A stretch of 12,568 nt of DNA from a bacterium (GTDB lineage Bacteria > Armatimonadota > Fimbriimonadia > Fimbriimonadales > JBAXQP01): the NCBI GenBank assembly GCA_037131655.1, contig JBAXQP010000049.1, positions 1 through 12,568 of the forward strand, read 5' to 3'. Every line of letters begins with the position of its first letter. Positions within the stretch are counted from its first letter, which is position 1. Below, in pieces: positions 6,610 to 12,568 of this stretch. Below the pieces are notes generated by a model. That model was not told the DNA's origin. It searched no databases and worked only from the letters and a program-made list of their open reading frames with translations. The position numbers were made by a program, and so were the translations under genes.

Positions 6610-7776
6610 ATGATGCGTAAGGGGTTGGATGGGGTAATTGAAGAAGTTCTTAAATACTGGCAGCAGGAGCATAATGTTGAACCGGCAAGATCGGCTGCAA
6701 ATATCAACAGTATTCATGCTGCAATCAGCAAGAGTGAAGATATCCCTGCGCTTGCTACGATAGTCCAAACATTATCTTTAAACGCTAGCTTAACCCATAT
6801 TCTCAGCCAAGACCCAACATTTAACGATTGGAGGCCGCATCATGTTACTGTCGGGCGGCTTCAGTTATCGATAAAAGAACCCATTGATTATCAATGGCTC
6901 TCTGATAAGACTTTTGGATCGTTTGGGCATTTGCAGGAATGGATTGACCGATATGCTGATGCGCTAAAAACGACCTTCTTGGCTAGCATAAACGAATTGA
7001 AGACGTTAGAAGCTCCATGGCATATCGCTGAAGCTCGCCCAAAGGCCAAGTCTGATGTGCCGTTCCTCCATTCAGAACTCATGTCATTACGGCCAGTGAG
7101 TGAGCAAATGAATAAGGGCCGTTTTGCTCTTCCGCCTGTTGCTTATGAGAGTGTTTCACATTATGAACCTCAGCGGGCGATGGCTCTTAGCGCATGCCGC
7201 AGTTGGTGTATGTACAACGGATTGCCATCTGTGTTTGATGGCCTTGCCATTGTCTGCGCGTTAAGTTCAGGGGATATTGAAGCTGTAATTTCACGTATTA
7301 AAGCTGAGACACAAGGCGGTTTAGATCCTTGGCGTCAACTCGCATGTGCGCCATTTTTAGTGCCTAAGGTGAGTGTAGGAAATGCTCCCCCAGCCAATAG
7401 TGACGATCATATGGCTGCTCACTATATGATGAGCGAGCACCAGATGCCGGTCAATAGCGGCTATCCACTTCCACCTCATGTATTTGAGGATTACGCCCGG
7501 CTTTGTTATCGTTTTGTTGTTAGTCATCAGCATCCAACTTATGTTCGCAGCGATCGGTATAGCCCTTACAGCAACATTATTCTGGCCTGGTATTTTCAAA
7601 AAGAACTTTCAGTAAATGAGATAAGCAGGCAGCTTGGTATTGCCAAATCAACGACACAGCGCCTGTTGGATAAACTAATCGAGCTTTATAATCACGATTT
7701 GCCTGAAGGGGCAAAACCTCTAAAAAAGAGGCTGCGAGCAGAAGATATAGCAGCTTTAAGCGATTCTGAAGCATAA
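6610..7776 (+). CDS. Orphan protein with C-terminal helix-turn-helix
   Basis: I do not recognise this protein of about 388 residues. The ATG at 6610 is chosen because GAGGT (6597-6601) lies eight bases upstream; TTG at 6607 and ATG at 6613 are in frame and possible. The first 250 residues are probably globular and helix-rich, without a familiar motif. A linker rich in Pro, Asn, His and Met covers about 253-290. Near 333-359 is a clear helix-turn-helix: LSVNEISRQLGIAKSTTQRL, with the usual small residue in the turn and Ser-Thr-Thr at the start of the recognition helix, as in IclR, sigma and resolvase-like folds. A basic segment (KPLKKRLRAED) follows. This suggests a DNA-binding regulator or a protein working on a specific site. 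There is no signal peptide or membrane segment. It stands alone between a repeat-bearing gap and the sugar-nucleotide gene. Confidence 0.75.
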   Translation: MMRKGLDGVIEEVLKYWQQEHNVEPARSAANINSIHAAISKSEDIPALATIVQTLSLNASLTHILSQDPTFNDWRPHHVTVGRLQLSIKEPIDYQWLSDKTFGSFGHLQEWIDRYADALKTTFLASINELKTLEAPWHIAEARPKAKSDVPFLHSELMSLRPVSEQMNKGRFALPPVAYESVSHYEPQRAMALSACRSWCMYNGLPSVFDGLAIVCALSSGDIEAVISRIKAETQGGLDPWRQLACAPFLVPKVSVGNAPPANSDDHMAAHYMMSEHQMPVNSGYPLPPHVFEDYARLCYRFVVSHQHPTYVRSDRYSPYSNIILAWYFQKELSVNEISRQLGIAKSTTQRLLDKLIELYNHDLPEGAKPLKKRLRAEDIAALSDSEA

Positions 7777-7826
7777 AATTCGTGAACAAGCCCTATTGTT
7801 TGTTTTAACGCACTTTTAAGCCTTGG

Positions 7827-7856
7827 TAGACAACTTATAGGGTCGTCTGTTACAAT
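7827..7856 (+). promoter_or_regulatory. Strong sigma70-type promoter for the fusion gene
   Basis: TAGACA (7827-7832; five of six -35 bases), 18 bases, then TACAAT (7851-7856; five of six -10 bases) with an added TG at 7848-7849. This is the best promoter match in the window. Transcription would start near 7863, leaving a leader of about 90 bases before the start at 7955. Confidence 0.6.
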
Positions 7857-7880
7857 GAAGTGTATAGAATTGTGATTGTT

Positions 7881-7908
7881 ACCGGTGGATTGTATTTGAT
7901 CCTCTGGT
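7881..7908 (+). promoter_or_regulatory. Hairpin in the leader of the fusion gene
   Basis: ACCGGTGGAT (7881-7890) can pair with ATCCTCTGGT (7899-7908) around an eight-base loop: ten positions with one G-U pair and one T-T mismatch. It lies in the predicted untranslated leader, upstream of the ribosome site GAGGAG (7937-7942). It has no T run and does not match a riboswitch I know. Confidence 0.3.
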
Positions 7909-7954
7909 AAAAGCGCATTGGGTGTTCAGATAAAACGAGGAGCTAACTGAGACT

Positions 7955-10459
7955 ATGAAAGCTGTGGTAATGGCAGGTGGTGAAGGTACACGTCTGCGTC
8001 CTGTGACAGCTCAGAAGCCTAAGCCGCTCGTCCCTATATGCAATCGCCCCATTATGGAACACATCATATGTCTGCTTCGCAAGCATGGCATTATTGATAT
8101 CGTAACTACACTCCACTATCTGGCTGATGAGATTCAAGGTTATTTTGGAGACGGCGCTGATTGGGGGGTCAATCTCATTCCGAGTATTGAAGACACCCCG
8201 TTAGGTACTGCCGGTAGTGTTAAACAGGCGGAAGAATATCTCAAGGATGACACCTTCGTAATCGTCAGCGGCGATGCTTTGACGGATGTGGACTTAGAGA
8301 AGGCAATTAAGTTCCATAAAGAGAAAGGCTCAATGGCCACTCTTATCCTCTATCGAGTCCAAAACCCCCTTGAATTCGGCGTTGTTGTCACTGAAGAAGA
8401 CGGCCGCATCTTACGTTTCTTAGAAAAGCCGAGTTGGAGTGAAGTCTTCTCCGATACGGTCAATACCGGCATGTATATCCTCGAACCTGAGATATTCGAC
8501 TATATGCAGCCCGGCGAGAGCTTCGATTTTAGTCATGATCTTTTTCCTGCACTTCTCCGTGACGGCAAGCCGATTTATGGCTATATAATGGAGGAGTATT
8601 GGTGTGATGTTGGGTCGCTGCAGCAGTATCGTGAGGCTCAGCAACAGCTTCTTGGCAAGCAAGTGAACCTTGAGATCCCCGGACAAGAGCAAGCTTCACA
8701 GGTCTGGATTGAGCCAGGCACCAATATTGATCCTACAGCACAAATAATCCCGCCTGTCTGTATCGGACGCAATTGCAAAATTAAAGCGAACTCAGTCGTT
8801 GGCCCATACACGGTTCTTGGCGATAACACTATCATTGACGAAAATGCGCGGGTTGAGCGCAGCATCCTGTGGGACAGTGTTTATATCGGCCCGAACACCA
8901 ATGTGCAAGGCTCAACTATTTGCTCCCGTGTCACAATCAAAGAAGACTGCCATGTTAATGAGGATGTCGTCATTGGTGATCGATGCCATATCGAATCGGG
9001 CAGTACCATTCGTCCTCGTATCAAGTTGTGGCCGGATAAGTTCATCGAACAGGGTTCTACCGTTACGATGAGTCTTGTTTGGGGCAGCAAGTGGCGCGGC
9101 TCACTGTTCCGCAATCTAGGTGTTGCCGGATTAGCCAATATCGAAATTACGCCTGATTTGGCGTGTAAACTAGGCGCGGCATTTGGTGCGAGTTTGCCAA
9201 AAGGCAGCGCTGTTGTAACTGCTCGCGACCCGTTTAAGGTTTCGCGAATGATAAAGCGCGCAGTGATTTCCGGTTTGCTTTCCGTCGGGGTGGATGTCAT
9301 TGACCTTCGAGCAATGCCGCTTCCGATTACGCGTCACATGATCCGCACTGGCCCAACCGCAGGCGGCGTCAATTGCCGAATTTCTCCTGAAAACCCGCGA
9401 TTAACCTTGCTTGAATTCTTTGACAAGCGCGGTGTTTACCTGCCTAAAGCGGCTGAGCGCAAGCTGGAGACGATCTTCTTCCGTGAAGACTTCAGGCGCA
9501 CTGATGTCGAAGAGATTGGTGAGATTGAATTCGGCGGACGCGCTATCGAGCAATATCAAGCCGATTTCTTTCGCCATATTGATGAAGAGGCAGTCAACCG
9601 TGCGCGGCATCGAGTGGTTGCTGACTATGCCTTTAGCCGAGTTGCAACGATTTATCCCGTCATGCTCGGTCGGCTTGGCTGTGAAATGATTGCCGTCAAT
9701 GCCTATCCGGATGCTGCGAAAGCGCCCCGATCGTTGCAGGACCGTGAGAACTTTATAGACAACCTCCGCCAGATTGTTGACACGTTGAAAGCCGATATGG
9801 GCGTGTTTTTCGGCAACGAAGGGCAGCGCTTGACGGTTATTGACAATCATGGCAGAGTAATCGATGGTCACGAACTTTTCGCTACGATGGCGATGTTGGT
9901 TGCCAAGACCCATCCAAAAGCAATGATTGCTGCAACGGTAGCAAGCCCCTCTGAACTTGATGAGATTGTTGCCAAAGAGGGCGGGAAGGTGATGCGCATT
10001 AAGACCGACGTTCGTTCGATCATGAACGTTGCCGCCGACCCGAGTTCTCAAGTAGTCTTCACAGGTGATGAAAAAGGCGGCCTTATCTTCCCGGCGTTCC
10101 AGCCTGGTTTTGATGCGATGTTCGCGTTCGCAAAGATGCTCGAAATGATGGCGCATACCGGCGCAACACTGTCCGATTTAGCTGATGCGATTCCTCCTTT
10201 CTTCGTACGACATCGGCAAGTGCGATGCCCATGGGAGCACAAGGGTCAGATTATGCGAAGGCTCACCGAAGATAATCGTGAAGGCGAAAAGGTCGAGCTT
10301 ATCGATGGCATTAAACTCTATAACAACGGCACTTGGATCCTTGTGTTGCCGGATGCTTCCGAGCCTTATTTCCATCTCTATGCCGAAAGCGAATCGGCGG
10401 AGCGCTCAGAAGCTATTTTGGACGATATGTCCAAGCAGATTTTAGCGATGAGCAGTTAG
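7955..10459 (+). CDS. Sugar-1-phosphate nucleotidyltransferase / phosphomannomutase-like fusion
   Basis: This 834-residue three-part protein is of the family annotated as mannose-1-phosphate guanylyltransferase/phosphomannomutase. Residues 1-235 are the nucleotidyltransferase: GGEGTRLRP (8-16), Lys23, the metal-binding Asp in VSGDALTDVD (104-113), EKP (157-159) and NTG (170-172). This half looks fully active. Residues about 250-370 are hexapeptide repeats that form a left-handed beta-helix. Residues about 375-834 have the alpha-phosphohexomutase fold, but its key loops are altered. The usual TASHNP phosphoserine loop reads TAGGVNCRISPENP (468-481), and the DGDADR metal loop reads GNEGQR (620-625). 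The sugar loop keeps GDEKGG (704-709) and the phosphate loop keeps DASEP (800-804). The nucleotide product (GDP-mannose or a relative) is inferred from the family. GAGGAG lies 12 bases before the ATG. A phosphatase gene follows after 9 bases. Confidence 0.9.
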   Translation: MKAVVMAGGEGTRLRPVTAQKPKPLVPICNRPIMEHIICLLRKHGIIDIVTTLHYLADEIQGYFGDGADWGVNLIPSIEDTPLGTAGSVKQAEEYLKDDTFVIVSGDALTDVDLEKAIKFHKEKGSMATLILYRVQNPLEFGVVVTEEDGRILRFLEKPSWSEVFSDTVNTGMYILEPEIFDYMQPGESFDFSHDLFPALLRDGKPIYGYIMEEYWCDVGSLQQYREAQQQLLGKQVNLEIPGQEQASQVWIEPGTNIDPTAQIIPPVCIGRNCKIKANSVVGPYTVLGDNTIIDENARVERSILWDSVYIGPNTNVQGSTICSRVTIKEDCHVNEDVVIGDRCHIESGSTIRPRIKLWPDKFIEQGSTVTMSLVWGSKWRGSLFRNLGVAGLANIEITPDLACKLGAAFGASLPKGSAVVTARDPFKVSRMIKRAVISGLLSVGVDVIDLRAMPLPITRHMIRTGPTAGGVNCRISPENPRLTLLEFFDKRGVYLPKAAERKLETIFFREDFRRTDVEEIGEIEFGGRAIEQYQADFFRHIDEEAVNRARHRVVADYAFSRVATIYPVMLGRLGCEMIAVNAYPDAAKAPRSLQDRENFIDNLRQIVDTLKADMGVFFGNEGQRLTVIDNHGRVIDGHELFATMAMLVAKTHPKAMIAATVASPSELDEIVAKEGGKVMRIKTDVRSIMNVAADPSSQVVFTGDEKGGLIFPAFQPGFDAMFAFAKMLEMMAHTGATLSDLADAIPPFFVRHRQVRCPWEHKGQIMRRLTEDNREGEKVELIDGIKLYNNGTWILVLPDASEPYFHLYAESESAERSEAILDDMSKQILAMSS

Positions 10460-10468
10460 GCGCGGATA

Positions 10469-11113
10469 TTGAAGATATTTCTTATCAGACACGGGCAAAC
10501 GGAGTGGAATCACGAACAGCGATATCAGGGGCATACCGATGTCGCCCTTGATAAGATAGGCATAAAGCAAGCTGAGCTTGTTGCTGTCCGTTTGTTTGAA
10601 AAAGGGCTGAAAGCAGTCTATAGCAGTGACCTCCAACGCGCATCCAAAACCGCCCAAATCATTGCCGATGTTGCAGGGTGTCCGCTTCACACAACTCCCT
10701 TATTACGCGAAGCCAATTTTGGCGAATGGGAAGGGAAGACCCGCCAACAAATCCAAGATGGTTACCCCGGCCTTTTCGATAAATATCGCGCTGATTCTAT
10801 TAATTACCGTCCCCCCTCGGGTGAAACTCTAGATGAAGTTCGCCAACGAATAACTGAAGCCCTAACGCGCATTAAAGAAGAAGTTCAGGACGGCAATGCC
10901 GCCATAGTAGGCCATGGCGGGAGCCTAAGATGGATAATCATGGACTGTCTCAGCGCCCCCATCGAAACCTACCGCCGCCTAACACTTGACAACGGCTCTC
11001 TCTCCCTCGTCCAATACGAATCCACCGGCCAATGGCTCTCCCTCTTCAACGACACCTCCCACCTAGGCGCCCTCCTCTCCGACGCCACCGTATCGGTGCA
11101 GTTAAACCGTTGA
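10469..11113 (+). CDS. Histidine phosphatase family protein
   Basis: This 214-residue enzyme belongs to the phosphoglycerate-mutase-like histidine phosphatases. The catalytic set is complete: Arg7 and His8 in LIRHGQTEWN (His8 takes the phosphate), Arg57 in SSDLQRASKTA, the proton donor Glu81 in REANFGEWEG, and His149 in VGHGG. Length and motifs match the GpmB / alpha-ribazole phosphatase (CobC) branch. No cobalamin genes are near, so the substrate is open; a sugar phosphate would fit the upstream gene. The start is TTG at 10469, 9 bases after the preceding stop, with only a weak ribosome site, so translation is probably coupled to the fusion gene. The last 130 coding bases switch to strongly C-rich codons (about 53 C to 19 G over 10981-11100), unlike the first half of the gene. 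Confidence 0.9.
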   Translation: MKIFLIRHGQTEWNHEQRYQGHTDVALDKIGIKQAELVAVRLFEKGLKAVYSSDLQRASKTAQIIADVAGCPLHTTPLLREANFGEWEGKTRQQIQDGYPGLFDKYRADSINYRPPSGETLDEVRQRITEALTRIKEEVQDGNAAIVGHGGSLRWIIMDCLSAPIETYRRLTLDNGSLSLVQYESTGQWLSLFNDTSHLGALLSDATVSVQLNR

Positions 11114-11161
11114 ATGGGAGCTTAATAGCGTCCTAAGAAATCATAAACTTCAAAATTCACC

Positions 11162-11239
11162 CCTCCAATCCAAAATCAAAATGAACACTTTTGATATTCC
11201 GTGCAACTAAACCTGTAACACTAACGAAACGATTGGAGG
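11162..11239 (+). promoter_or_regulatory. Inverted repeat that could mask the VWA ribosome site
   Basis: CCTCCAATC (11162-11170) and GATTGGAGG (11231-11239) are perfect nine-base complements. The right arm contains the GGAGG ribosome site of the VWA gene. A transcript reading through from the phosphatase gene would carry both arms and could hide that site. A transcript from the promoter between the arms would carry only the right arm and stay open. The rest of this 133-base gap is AT-rich with nothing else notable. Confidence 0.4.
11191..11219 (+). promoter_or_regulatory. Promoter candidate for the VWA gene
   Basis: TTGATA (11191-11196; five of six -35 bases), 17 bases, then TGTAAC (11214-11219; four of six -10 bases). 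Transcription would start near 11226, about 20 bases before the GTG start, just ahead of the ribosome site. Confidence 0.45.
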
Positions 11240-11246
11240 CAGTAAC

Positions 11247-12398
11247 GTGAAAAATCTATATTTATTCTTGGTCGTCAGTCTGCTGTTTGCGGGTGCGGCG
11301 GTGGCGGCGACTGATCCGGTATCACATGCGGCGGCGCTTTCTAAAAGCAGTCCTATGCTCGAGATGGTGTTTGTCATCGATACCACCGGCTCGATGGGTG
11401 GTCTTATACAGGGCGCTAAGCAAAAGGTCTGGAGCATCGTCAATGAGGTGATGAAGTCCCCCAAGCATCCCAAGGTCAAAGTCGGACTTGTTGCTTATCG
11501 AGATCGAGGCGATGTATTTGTTACCAAAGTTCTTCCGCTGACGAGCGACCTGGATAAGGTTTACACAACGCTCATGGACTATTCTGCGGATGGTGGCGGG
11601 GATGAACCTGAGAATGTCCGGCATGCGCTTGCCGACGGTGTTCATCGCGCCGGTTGGTCTCAGCGATCGAGCCGAATCGCACAGATACTGTTCTTAGTAG
11701 GTGATAGTCCACCGCATAACGACTATCAGGATGAACCCGATACCACCAAGACAGCCGCCGAGGCGGTCCGTACCGGGATAATTGTCAACACTATTCAATG
11801 CGGCACAACCGCAAGCACAACTCCAATATGGCAAGCAATTGCCCGCCAAGGAGAGGGTCAGTACTTTGCCATCGCGCAAGATGGTGGAGTTAATGCTGTC
11901 TCAACCCCCTATGATACAAAGTTGTCAAAGCTGGGCAACAAGATTGGCAGTACTTATTTAGCCTATGGAGGCGGTAGCGGGGTGCTTGGTGGAAAGTATC
12001 GCGCAGATAAAGAAAGCCGACAGATGGCCATTGAGTCCAAAGTGTATGCTGCAGCGCCCATGTCGGCTCAGGCCGACCGTGCGGTGAATAAGGCTATCAA
12101 CAGTGAGGCCTATATGGGTGATCTGCTACAGGATATTGAAAGCGGGAAAGTCAAGCTGGAAGCAGTGAAACAAAAAGACCTTCCCAATGACCTTCAAAAG
12201 CTCACTCCAGTGCAACAGAAACAGGCTGTGGCGAAACGCCTAACTGAGCGCAAGAACCTTCGAGCGCAAATCCTGCAACTGTCGAAACAGAGAGATGCTT
12301 ATATTCACTCACAAACAGGTGCCAAGAGCGCCGGTTTCGACGCCGCTGTCACCAAAGCCCTTACCAAACAACTAGCCCAAAAAGGCATCAAGCTGTAA
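11247..12398 (+). CDS. Exported von Willebrand factor A domain protein
   Basis: This 383-residue protein has a signal peptide in residues 1-20 (a Lys at position 2, a hydrophobic core, AVA before the likely cut after Ala20). A VWA domain of roughly 38-240 follows. The metal-ion site reads DTTGS (45-49) in VFVIDTTGSMGG, a known Thr variant of DxSxS. AYRDRGD (83-89), ADGGGDEPENV (114-124) and FLVGDSPPHNDY (149-160) follow, the last with the Asp that normally completes the site, then NTIQCG (181-186). After a glycine-rich link (GGGSGVLGG, 241-249) comes a Lys/Gln/Ala-rich helical tail without a named domain. VWA domains bind protein partners through the metal; here that would happen outside the cytoplasm. 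The start is GTG with GGAGG (11235-11239) seven bases upstream. It stands as a single gene with its own promoter, and no usual VWA partner such as a MoxR ATPase is nearby. Confidence 0.9.
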   Translation: MKNLYLFLVVSLLFAGAAVAATDPVSHAAALSKSSPMLEMVFVIDTTGSMGGLIQGAKQKVWSIVNEVMKSPKHPKVKVGLVAYRDRGDVFVTKVLPLTSDLDKVYTTLMDYSADGGGDEPENVRHALADGVHRAGWSQRSSRIAQILFLVGDSPPHNDYQDEPDTTKTAAEAVRTGIIVNTIQCGTTASTTPIWQAIARQGEGQYFAIAQDGGVNAVSTPYDTKLSKLGNKIGSTYLAYGGGSGVLGGKYRADKESRQMAIESKVYAAAPMSAQADRAVNKAINSEAYMGDLLQDIESGKVKLEAVKQKDLPNDLQKLTPVQQKQAVAKRLTERKNLRAQILQLSKQRDAYIHSQTGAKSAGFDAAVTKALTKQLAQKGIKL

Positions 12399-12419
12399 CT
12401 AAGATTGATTGTTCTCAAT

Positions 12420-12473
12420 GTAGGGGCAGGGCTTGCCCTGCCCTCCAGAGGGCGGAGCAAGCTCCGCCCCTAC
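12420..12473. repeat. REP/BIME-like double palindrome, copy B
   Basis: This is the second 54-base GTAG...CTAC element, just after the VWA stop. Its halves form GGGCAGGGC-TT-GCCCTGCCC (12424-12443) and GGGCGGAGC-AA-GCTCCGCCC (12450-12469), both perfect nine-pair stems. Differences from the copy at 6280-6333 cluster in the stems, where they largely keep pairing. It could also act as a transcription terminator for the VWA gene, though no T run follows. Confidence 0.8.
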
Positions 12474-12488
12474 GTCCTGAAAGGACGT
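12472..12488. repeat. Short perfect hairpin between two repeats
   Basis: ACGTCCT (12472-12478), GAA, AGGACGT (12482-12488) form a perfect seven-pair stem that starts inside the end of one palindromic element and runs up to the next. Together the three structures fill 12420-12543 with almost no unpaired sequence. Confidence 0.55.
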
Positions 12489-12489
12489 T

Positions 12490-12543
12490 ACCCTGAGCGT
12501 AGTCGAAGGGTCTTCCGGAAGATCCCTCGACTACGCTCAGGGT
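12490..12543. repeat. Large palindrome with 27-base arms
   Basis: The left arm (12490-12516) begins ACCCTGAGCGTAGTCGA and ends TCTTCC. The right arm (12517-12543) is its reverse complement at 25 of 27 positions, with no spacer. Arms of this size can extrude as a cruciform or form a very stable RNA hairpin. It is noncoding and looks like a member of a dispersed intergenic repeat family; the adjoining motif at 12542-12567 also occurs near position 251. Confidence 0.8.
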
Positions 12544-12567
12544 GACGTGCCTTCGCTAAAGCTACGG
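12542..12567 (-). repeat. Dispersed repeat motif, inverted copy of 251-276
   Basis: These 26 bases are the exact reverse complement of 251-276 and directly adjoin the right arm of the large palindrome. The motif reaches the window edge, so the full repeat unit probably continues beyond it. Confidence 0.75.
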
Positions 12568-12568
12568 T

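Noticed and set aside
6210..6620. 136-codon open frame on the plus strand
   Set aside because: It runs through the 54-base palindromic repeat, has no ribosome site and no recognisable product, and overlaps the start of the HTH gene.
7785..7806. Terminator after the HTH gene (AACAA paired with TTGTT, then TGTTTT)
   Set aside because: The stem is five AT-rich pairs, too weak to support a call.
9401..10156. 251-codon minus-strand frame inside the fusion gene
   Set aside because: It lies antisense to well-conserved coding sequence and the translated protein is rich in His, Arg and Asn with no family pattern. Typical shadow frame.
6280..12473. CRISPR array based on the two similar palindromic repeats
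   Set aside because: There are only two copies, 6 kb apart with ordinary genes between them, and they differ at nine positions. No array and no cas genes.
251..12567. Composite transposon bounded by the 26-base inverted repeats
   Set aside because: No transposase or integrase lies between them, no target duplication is visible, and the interior is ordinary metabolism plus the 3' end flanking a housekeeping gene. Dispersed repeat copies explain it better.

Overview
The window is bacterial DNA with densely packed genes and short gaps. It uses ATG, GTG and TTG starts with Shine-Dalgarno (SD) sites. Hand counts of sample rows give about 50% G+C inside the large sugar-nucleotide gene and about 30-38% in the hepT toxin gene. 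Three things together suggest an environmental bacterium outside the Proteobacteria: separate single-function proline dehydrogenase and P5C dehydrogenase genes (Thermus/Bacillus style), a nucleotidyltransferase-phosphohexomutase fusion, and dispersed hairpin repeats in the gaps. The lineage could be Armatimonadota, Chloroflexota, Deinococcota or a relative. The phylum cannot be fixed from this sequence, and nothing here is specific to one lineage.

Layout, left to right. (1) Positions 1-213 are the 3' end of radA, followed by a gap holding a fragment of a dispersed repeat. (2) A TTG-started gene at 376 encodes a small exported protein of unknown function. It meets the proline operon tail to tail with a 3-base gap. 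(3) On the minus strand, pruA (3581-2031) and a proline dehydrogenase gene (1977-1063) form a two-gene operon that oxidises proline to glutamate. (4) Also on the minus strand, an extended-SDR epimerase/reductase gene (5405-4353) lies upstream of an overlapping mntA-hepT toxin-antitoxin pair (4324-3691). The hepT gene is clearly AT-rich. (5) From 5635 onward all genes are on the plus strand: a four-helix membrane protein of unknown function; a 400-base gap with a REP/BIME-like double palindrome; and an orphan 388-residue protein with a C-terminal helix-turn-helix. Then come an 834-residue nucleotidyltransferase / beta-helix / phosphohexomutase-like fusion behind a good sigma70-type promoter, a histidine phosphatase 9 bases after it, and an exported von Willebrand factor A protein with its own promoter. 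(6) The last 150 bases are almost entirely inverted-repeat structure: a second copy of the double palindrome, a near-perfect 27-base-arm palindrome, and a 26-base motif that matches the repeat near position 251 in opposite orientation.

How the genes work together. pruA and the proline dehydrogenase gene clearly act as one pathway. mntA and hepT form one regulatory pair. The fusion protein and the phosphatase are probably co-transcribed and fit cell-surface or capsule sugar-nucleotide metabolism. No complete new multi-gene system was found. The points most worth following are the loss of both catalytic loops in the mutase half of the fusion, the GTAG-footed double palindromes with compensating base changes, the unrecognised helix-turn-helix protein, and an inverted repeat that could hide the ribosome site of the VWA gene in read-through transcripts.
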